From Isoetes taiwanensis (Eukaryota; Streptophyta; Lycopodiopsida; Isoetales; Isoetaceae), in NCBI GenBank assembly GCA_021234155.1, contig JAJEKV010000028.1, positions 14,064,168 through 14,128,167 on the forward strand: DNA of 64,000 bases. Reading direction: 5' to 3'. This document shows, piece after piece, positions 57,593 to 64,000 of this stretch (within the stretch, counting starts at the first letter, position 1; the number at the start of each line of letters is the position of its first letter). The translations under genes were made by a program, and so were the position numbers. The notes under the pieces were generated by a model. The model ran no database searches, had not been told where the DNA came from, and saw only the letters and a list, made by a program, of their open reading frames with translations.

Positions 57593-58249
57593 CACGTAAA
57601 AATGGCAATTTGTTGGTTGCTGCAGAACTCATGTGCGGATCACGTTATTAAGCAATATTCTTATTCCACTATTTTTGTGCATACTATTCTCGGGACATGT
57701 ACCGAGGTGTATCAAGGTCTGCCCATTATATGTGTTCCAATTTTTTGCAGGTATTCAATAGACTTGTCCATGCACTAGCTTGCATCTGACATACTTCTAG
57801 ATATGTATTGACCCTACCCAATATATTATATGTTTACGTTTCTATAGTAGTGAAACAAGATGCTACGTGATAATATGAATAATCAATAATATGTTTCGTC
57901 TTAACCAACAGTTGTTGACCCTTTGGCCCTTTGCCTTGGAGCATAATGTGATGACTTTTACCATTGAAACATCTAAAAGGATCAGCTTGCCTTGCAGAAC
58001 TGATTGAAGTTGGAGCAATAGAGATTCAATTACTTGGAGTTAGTGATGAAGAATGGGTTACATGCATGGAGGTAGAGTTGGAATTGTTGATGTACGTCTG
58101 CTAGTTGTTGATGTATGCCTGCTAGTTTGTAGAGTGGTTGGTGTCTAGTTAGTTGGCCCGCTTTCAAGTTTTGTACATGTATACTTCATGTTGTATAACT
58201 CTCATTCGAGAGTATAATATTTCTATAGATGTGGCATTAGGCATAATAA
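57593..58249. other. No gene seen, possible 3' region
   Basis: No family resemblance. TACGTCTGCTAGTTGTTGATG-type phrases are doubled near 58090-58125. The sequence has the look of a 3' untranslated region but nothing decides it. Confidence 0.35.
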
Positions 58250-58700
58250 TTACACTATGTAACAAAATCTATAGATAAATAGATGGTTCCTTTCCACTGT
58301 CAATAATATTTCCTGTGGGCTGCAGGGGTTTGTGCACGACTTTTTTCCAAAATATCGTGGGGTGCTGGTCCAGGAAGTAGAACATTTTGCACTGGTGCTC
58401 CGCAATATATCTGGCTTTCTTGCCCTTCAGAAACAGATGGTATTGTTTGATTGCAGGGGACGTAGAACAAGTTCAATAATCTGTCGAAGCCAACATTTGA
58501 GCTCCCTACATTCAACAACAAACCACTGGTTACAGAGAAAGGTTGTAGTCCCTGATGTCCTTCGTGGACGACATTTCCAAAGTATCTCTCGCTAACTAGT
58601 CATAAGCACTTTGACCAACTGGTCCATCTGTTGCAGTGTGGGAAGCTGGAGAATTCCCTCCAGGTCAGTTGCAAGCATCTAGACATGGCGTGACTATTGA
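58250..58700 (-). mobile_element. LINE fragment, same family as 461-3835
   Basis: The minus strand reads LLPGPAPHDILEKSRAQTPA then AHRKYY, matching GLPGSAPQDILEKGLEQACT and AHREHH in the first LINE (linker between endonuclease and RT). HPTIFWKKVVHKPLQPTGNI matches HRTFWRRVLSKPAQPTGNI there. RCFG also matches upstream. The two copies are diverged and both broken. Confidence 0.75.
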
Positions 58701-59836
58701 CCAGATTTTTGGCAAATCCCCATTAACATAGAAGAATTGCACTCTAAAGGTTTAAAGGGGGCGAAGAATATCAATGACCCAAATAATTTTGTATTTCTTG
58801 TTGGAAGATTAAAGGCCTTGATCTATTGTGTTTATTGTTGAGATTAAGAAAGAAGAAGACAAAAGAAATAAGAAAAGGAGGATTGATGAGATCAAGGGTG
58901 GAGATTTTATTTAAAAAGTTATAAATATTCTTGAGGAGCAAAAATGCATGATCCACGAATTTTTGCAGGAGGGTGGCAGCCTCTTGCTTGGTTCAAGACT
59001 CAGAAGCCCTCCATGTTTCAGAGGCATGGAGGACTCATTTATTTGCATTATTATTCTTCTTTATTACATGAAAGATTTTGGACCCCAATTTCTCTCATTG
59101 TCTTTTTCTTTTCTTGGTTGCAAATTAAGGGGATCTTGATTCTTGCCTCTTGAGGCCAATGTTGAGGATTTTGGGAAAAATCCGTCAACACATACCTAGG
59201 CTATCATTTGTTTGGGGTCTAGTAATGGAGACCTTAAAAATCTATTGCCTCGAGGTCACAGGTTCAAATACGACCAACCACATCTGTAGTAGAGAACTTA
59301 GACCTACCATATATATTACATAATCACATACAAAGCAGCTCCTAGCATGTCACGCCTATGTAGCAGATTGACTTCCTTGTGATATGTAGAATGTGATGTA
59401 GAATGTGTTATTATGTGATGATGAATAGAATGACGTCTAATAAAAAAACTGCACCTGTCTCACTGCCACTCCATCGTGATGATGAATGAACTAATGGCAT
59501 ATTCTAATATTTATAAATGCTTATACAAGGTGGCTAATACAAAATTGATGGTTCTACCTCTATGATATTAAAATGCTCAAACCACACTACATCTTAGCTT
59601 TGCATAGAAGAATAAGCATGAAATAGAGGATAATCTTCACTTTTACCAAGCAATGGATTAGGTTTGAGGCCAAACAGAATGCAAGATAATAGATTTCAAG
59701 ATCAATATTGAATAACCTAGATTTGAGTCTTGAAATATTGATAAAATTAAAAAGATGATTAGCTATCCCCTATATAGAAGAGAAGAAGAGCTAACCCTAA
59801 TCGCATCGATCCGAGACATCGGATCGCCATTCTAGA
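58701..59836. other. Non-coding; weak tRNA-derived SINE-like segment
   Basis: At about 59205-59290 TTTGGGGTCTAGTAATGGAG and, 38 bases later, CACAGGTTCAAATACGACC lie in the order of pol III A-box and B-box sequences, which could be a degenerate tRNA-derived SINE. GGATTTTGGGAAAAATCC near 59167 is a hairpin. No coding sequence. Confidence 0.3.
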
Positions 59837-60406
59837 ATGGGACGAGCATGCATGTCATGCATGCATCGCGGCGGCGCCCGCGTTTTGGGTTGGGAGTTAA
59901 GCTATTTCAGAGCGTTTACGCATCCGCGTCTCATCGGTAGGCTTCCTCTTCTCTCGTGGTACCTTATTCTCTTTGAACCCACCCTCCCCCTTCTTTGTTT
60001 ATTGTACAAGTTACGTTTTATCATGTTTTTTCCACCCACTTTGGGTGATGCTTTTTTCCACCCACCGGGTGATGCTATTCTCTGGTATGTTTCTGTTTTT
60101 GTTGTGTTGGTGATGTGCGGTGCGGGTTGGCGGCGGCATCCGTTTCGACTTCTCCATGCGGGGGTTTTGGGGCGATTCTATGCCTTACGTTTGTCTAAGC
60201 CCCTTGAAGGCTTATCACTAGGTTTTTCCTCGAAAACCGAAAAGGGCGGGAGTTTTAATCCCGGTGATAAGCTTTCGGCCGGTACATCGACCACTCATCT
60301 ATTAGCATTGTATTTGTTTTGGGGTCCAAATGATATAATTGGATTTTCCCTTTATTTTTCGTGGGTAGTTCGCATGTGTGCGGCTACCCACTGTCCACCA
60401 TTGTAG
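59837..60406 (+). CDS. 189-codon hypothetical ORF, membrane-like
   Basis: An open frame of unusual length for this region. It is rich in Leu, Phe and Trp with hydrophobic runs at about residues 33-62 (LPLLSWYLILFEPTLPLLCL), 80-95 (ILWYVSVFVVLVMCG) and near 155-180. The nucleotide sequence is GC-richer than its neighbours and begins by ATCGCGGCGGCGCC, the motif of the palindrome at 7290. The doubled TTTTTTCCACCCAC..GGGTGATGC and the lack of any homologous domain leave open that it is an LTR remnant rather than a gene. Confidence 0.25.
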   Translation: MGRACMSCMHRGGARVLGWELSYFRAFTHPRLIGRLPLLSWYLILFEPTLPLLCLLYKLRFIMFFPPTLGDAFFHPPGDAILWYVSVFVVLVMCGAGWRRHPFRLLHAGVLGRFYALRLSKPLEGLSLGFSSKTEKGGSFNPGDKLSAGTSTTHLLALYLFWGPNDIIGFSLYFSWVVRMCAATHCPPL

Positions 60407-60409
60407 AAA

Positions 60410-61504
60410 ATCTGCTGAGATGAATGAGAAGCCTATCTATGGGCGCTTTGTTGGTTTCTTGCGAGTCCCATTCTAGAATCACTTATATGAAATAATTGCA
60501 TCTAAAACTTAGTGGTATCAAAACTAAAAGACCAAACACATCTTCTATGTGCACTACAATGTCATTACTATAAAGAGTAAGAAATGAAATACCCATGTGC
60601 AATCCACACACTCAGATAGTATTAGACGGACTTATTAGTTGTCTTGTACTTTCGAACTTCAAATCAACATCTCAGGTTAAACCTTTTTCCAACAATTACG
60701 CTGGCTCCAATATGAAGCAAACCAATTATTGCATTTATGTTGCATGCTTTTCACTCGTAAATCTTTCAGAAGCCATAGGTAGAATGATTGATGGATTTTT
60801 ATTGTACCTTTTGAATTGAATTGAAACCCTACAATTACAAAACGAACAATAAGAATAGAAAGCATGTGGCTTCCCACATTGCCGGATCTCTCTTCTTCCG
60901 ACATACATACTTTCATTTGTCTTTCACCATCTTATATACAATATATTGTTCATGCAAAGGTCCTTCTGATCAAACAAAGCTATTTAATCCTTTTGCTGCA
61001 ACTTGCACATGAGCTCTGTCGGATTCCAGACTCGTGGAAATAATCGATCAAGTTTTTCATTTTGGCTAGAAAACATGGCCATCATCATGGTTTGCCACTT
61101 TGCCTCTTGAGGATCTTGACATAACCTTTCTTCAATGCCTTGGAAAAGATCATCATCTTTATGTTCTTCTTCTTCATTTAAGTTCAGATCAATATTTTCA
61201 TTAGGCCTGCCAGATCTCTTCGTTAGAGCTCAATTTTGTTAAGCCTACCAGATCTCTTCGTTACCTATTGAATTCAATAACATAACTCTAGTTCCTTTCT
61301 TTGAGCAATAAACTTTGAGCAGTTTCTTTGATCTTGTCTATGTGGGTTGCATGGCTCTTGCACCGTATGTAGTTTAGAATTGCTAAACAGAATTGAATAG
61401 AAGATAGCTAGCAATTGAAACCAATGACTGGCAATCAGGGGTATTGTCGTGTCTATATGAATCACTCCATCTATTATATTCTAGAATCGTATTTGCTATG
61501 TCCA
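60410..61504. other. No gene seen
   Basis: AT-rich, stop-dense DNA. AGGCCTGCCAGATCTCTTCG and AAGCCTACCAGATCTCTTCG at 61203 and 61241 form a small duplication. Frames under 80 codons have no motif. Confidence 0.4.
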
Positions 61505-61795
61505 TGCATGTCCCCCATTTTCCACCACTAACTCCAGTGATTCGCATCAAGAGCATTTCTGACTGTGGGTATGTGGACTGGTGTTCTTGAATTTTGATGT
61601 CATTGGCATGTTGAAGCACTTTTAAATCAAGCGATGGTAAGTCTTGGAGTATTATAAATTGCTAGCAAACAAGCAATGTGGCAATCATGTTAAAAAAAGT
61701 TACATGGCTAGAGGTAAAATTTGGCAAAATGTTACGTAGAGTTAAAGATAACTTTAAAATATTATTGTGCATCTATGTGTATGAGTCTATTTTTC
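61505..61795 (+). repeat. Dispersed repeat, copy 2
   Basis: The second copy of 57338-57592, with AAGAGC inserted after ATTCGCATC and several small changes. The GATG|GTAAGTC site is preserved. Confidence 0.75.
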
Positions 61796-62329
61796 GCCTT
61801 CATGTTGAATATATGTCATCTTGTAATTGCACTTAGGTAGTGCTTGAAGCACTTGAAGCACTTGAAGCACGATTGGGATTTGCAAATACGGCAATGGTTA
61901 ATAAATCATTTAATATACATAGCAGGTCATTATAAGAACGACACCTTGCATATCCTAAAGGGGAAATATGATTCAATGTTCCGAATTAAGAAATGTGATA
62001 GCAAGCTGCTCGTTCGGTCCGGCATAGCGGCCGGACTGAAGGTTATAAACAGAAAAAGAAGAATTGCATATGATTATCATTGTGAAGGGGGAATACAGCA
62101 GTAGCCGGAGGACATGATATGATCCGGGCTTGGGCTGTCGAAGTGTTGCAAATCAATTTCATATCTTATTTGTATGATGAGGATGCAAATGCAATGGTTT
62201 GAAGATAACTTGTAATTTATCTTGTCTATTGCTTGCTTGAATATACTAACAAGTTTATTAATTTAACTTGTTGAGTGTTGTTTGAATTCTTCATTGGTAT
62301 CGAGCTCTGAGATCCTATAAAAATTCATC

Positions 62330-63290
62330 ATGTCTAGCGATTTGGAGCAAATCGCTCAATGCCATTGAGGTGTTCAAGGGAAAGTGGTTTCCAAGTCTGG
62401 AAACAAAGTATCCGAAGTCACGGAGTTTGAAAACCTGTGGTATTTAGTTGATCCTAAAGCAAGCAGGAGATCTAGTGCTAATGTTGGTGCAGGGTCAACT
62501 AGGGGAGCGAGTTCAAGCTCAAGCACAGGTGATTCCACAGCTGGTGGAAGTGGTGAAGCTAGTATAGGCTAGCTGCTGAAAAGTCTTGAGGTCCAACAAA
62601 TACCTCAAGTGTGTCAACTAATGAGGTAATTAAGATTAAAGAGGCCAAAGCTATCATTTCTTTGTAAGGTTGGAACGACTATTAAGCTCAAGCTTAGAGG
62701 GCTAAGCCCTAGTGAAATGTGGACCTACATGGTCACAAATTATGAAGTTAAAACATCATCCCAGTTGATGTTTTAGAGAAGCGATTGAGGAAACTAAAGC
62801 TACATGAGAAAGATAATATAACCTGAATTTTGTGAAAAATTTGATTCCATTGTAGCGGACCTAGAAGGTGCAGTGTTATATTAAATGAGCAATATCAATT
62901 CTTTGCTATTTCGAGGCTTTCTCACAATGCTTACTTAGCTACTCTTCTAAGGAATATTGCAAGAACCAAAGATCATGCAATACAAATGATCTGGCTGAAT
63001 TTGAACAAAGGCGGTTTGGCCAAGATGAAAACGAACAAACTACGAAGTGCTTTATCTTGAGGGTAAACATAAGGAAAAAAGGGGTTTTGGCAAAATTTGG
63101 CGGGGACAAAGTTGGACCTTGTTATAATTGCAATGCATATGGTCATTTAAGGGCTGATTGTCCAAAAACGGGAAAAAGAAGTTATATGTTACAATTGTGA
63201 TGGTAAAGGCCACTTTGCTTCCAATTTGTCCCACCCAAAGGGGCAGAATGCTAAAGGCAAAACCAAAACCGGCGAGACCGAGGACATTTG
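62330..63290 (+). pseudogene. Copia gag with zinc knuckles
   Basis: From ATG 62330 (MSSDLEQIAQCH then a stop). The frame moves and continues with FENLWYLVDPKASRRSS and a Ser/Gly-rich stretch. Zinc knuckle 1 at about 63117-63160 reads CYNCNAYGHLRADC, exact C-x2-C-x4-H-x4-C. Knuckle 2 at about 63187-63230 reads CYNCDGKGHFASN, then Leu where Cys is expected, because one extra T turned TGT CCC into TTG TCC. Capsid precursor, non-functional. Confidence 0.8.
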
Positions 63291-64000
63291 TACAAAAAGG
63301 AAAGGGAAGTTCTAAAGATAATCCGCATTAAATTTAACCACGGGGGAGACTTCGAAGTGAGGAGGGGCGAGCAAAATGAAGATGATGAGGTTAGTTATGC
63401 TAAATTATGTCATTTGATGCATGAGAATGATCACAATATGATAATTGTAGATTCGAGAGAGGAGAGGACGGTAACATCATCATCTGCAAAGTTGCTTAAA
63501 GATTGCAAGAAAGTAAAAAGTGGACATGTGCAACTAGGAAATGGTGATTTGCAAGAAATCAAAGATATCTGGGAATGCTTGAACTGTATGATCTTGAAGG
63601 GAAGGTCATCAAGTTAGAAAATGTGCTTTGTGTTCGAGGTTTAGTTAGAAACCTGATTTCGGTTGCCGATTAGTTGATCTTGGATATAAAGTTCTCTTTG
63701 AGAGATTGGAATGTAAAGTGTTTCTCAACAATAAACTCAAGTTTCTTGGTAAAAGAATTGGCAATTTATTTGGTTTAAACTTAAATCATTGTGTTCCAAG
63801 TGTTAACCTTGTAACATGTGCAAGTACAAAAACATGGCATGAGAGAATGTGTCATGTAAACTCTAAAACTGTCAAACTTATGATCAAGAAAGGGCTGATC
63901 AAGGGCACAACTGATGATAATGAGAAGCTTAAATGTGTGGGCTGCATTTTAGGCAAGCATAGTAGACTTCCCTTTAAGAAATCAGAAAAAAGGGCAAGGA
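63291..64000 (+). pseudogene. Copia protease remnant and GAG-pre-integrase domain
   Basis: The frame 63288-63617 contains MIIVDSREERTV where copia proteases have a Asp-Ser-Gly active site; the Gly is replaced by Arg. LGNGDLQEIKD follows. After a shift, LENVLCVRGLVRNLISV, then HERMCHVNSKTVKLMIKKGL and CVGCILGKHSRLPF form the GAG-pre-integrase zinc region (W-H, H, C-x2-C), near 63830-63985. The integrase core lies beyond the window. Confidence 0.8.

Larger units (their letters stand above)
62105..64000 (+). mobile_element. Ty1/copia element, 5' part, runs off the window
   Basis: A candidate LTR ends TTCTTCA at 62293, followed by TTGGTATCGAGCTCTGAGATCC-like sequence (62294-62315), an initiator-Met tRNA primer-binding site. 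Gag starts at ATG 62330 (MSSDLEQIAQ). Two zinc knuckles, a damaged protease region and the GAG-pre-integrase domain follow in order. The LTR start near 62105 is a guess. No RT or integrase is in view because the window ends. Confidence 0.85.

Overview
This is eukaryotic nuclear DNA from a land plant. It has spliced genes with GT..AG introns, AT-rich non-coding DNA, and a dense mixture of Ty3/gypsy, Ty1/copia, LINE, Helitron-like and MITE-like elements. Two genes belong to families I recognise: a VAP27-type ER protein and a heat-shock-factor-binding protein. The retroelement families and the unfamiliar low-copy genes make me lean weakly towards a fern or another non-angiosperm lineage. Nothing bacterial, plastid or viral was found.

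Layout, left to right. About 0.46-3.84 kb is a decayed minus-strand LINE lying beside or inside a plus-strand Ty3/gypsy chromovirus (about 3.84-7.3 kb), which ends in a chromodomain and a 99-bp tandem repeat. From 7.3 to 12.2 kb there is little beyond small repeats and one possible signal-peptide exon. From 12.2 to 14.9 kb there is a plus-strand LTR stub, then the 3' half of a minus-strand gypsy element (family A: LTR, integrase, RNase H). From 14.9 to 23.2 kb lies an unrecognised multi-exon gene, apparently split by a 5.8-kb minus-strand LINE (15.78-21.6 kb). From 24.2 to 31 kb there is intron-like DNA with a triplicated 49-nt exon, a small membrane-protein exon, a Helitron 3' terminus and a frameshifted HSBP gene. 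From 31.1 to 33.7 kb there is a broken minus-strand gene of an unfamiliar family; a second fragment of it lies at 56.7 kb.

From 34.1 to 38.1 kb there is more of gypsy family A: an RT fragment facing a plus-strand LTR with gag-protease behind it, interrupted by a 510-bp hAT-like MITE with an 8-bp target duplication. From 38.15 to 41.1 kb there is a 19-bp minisatellite and a large inverted repeat (arms about 750 bp). From 43.8 to 48.1 kb there are GC-rich repeats, degenerate repeats and a third family-A fragment carrying RT and RNase H. From 48.6 to 51.3 kb there is a direct duplication around an LTR/PBS remnant, followed by a foldback. From 52.1 to 53.8 kb is the only clearly intact gene: an eight-exon VAP27-like gene of 243 aa on the minus strand. 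From 54 to 64 kb there are repeats, a LINE fragment, an unexplained 189-aa ORF and the 5' part of a Ty1/copia element that runs off the window.

Functionally, only the VAP27-like gene can be called working from sequence alone. The HSBP gene and the two unfamiliar genes read as coding-like exons with one-base frame breaks or stops, so they are pseudogenes or contain assembly errors. Coordinates of element edges are approximate unless a terminus is stated.
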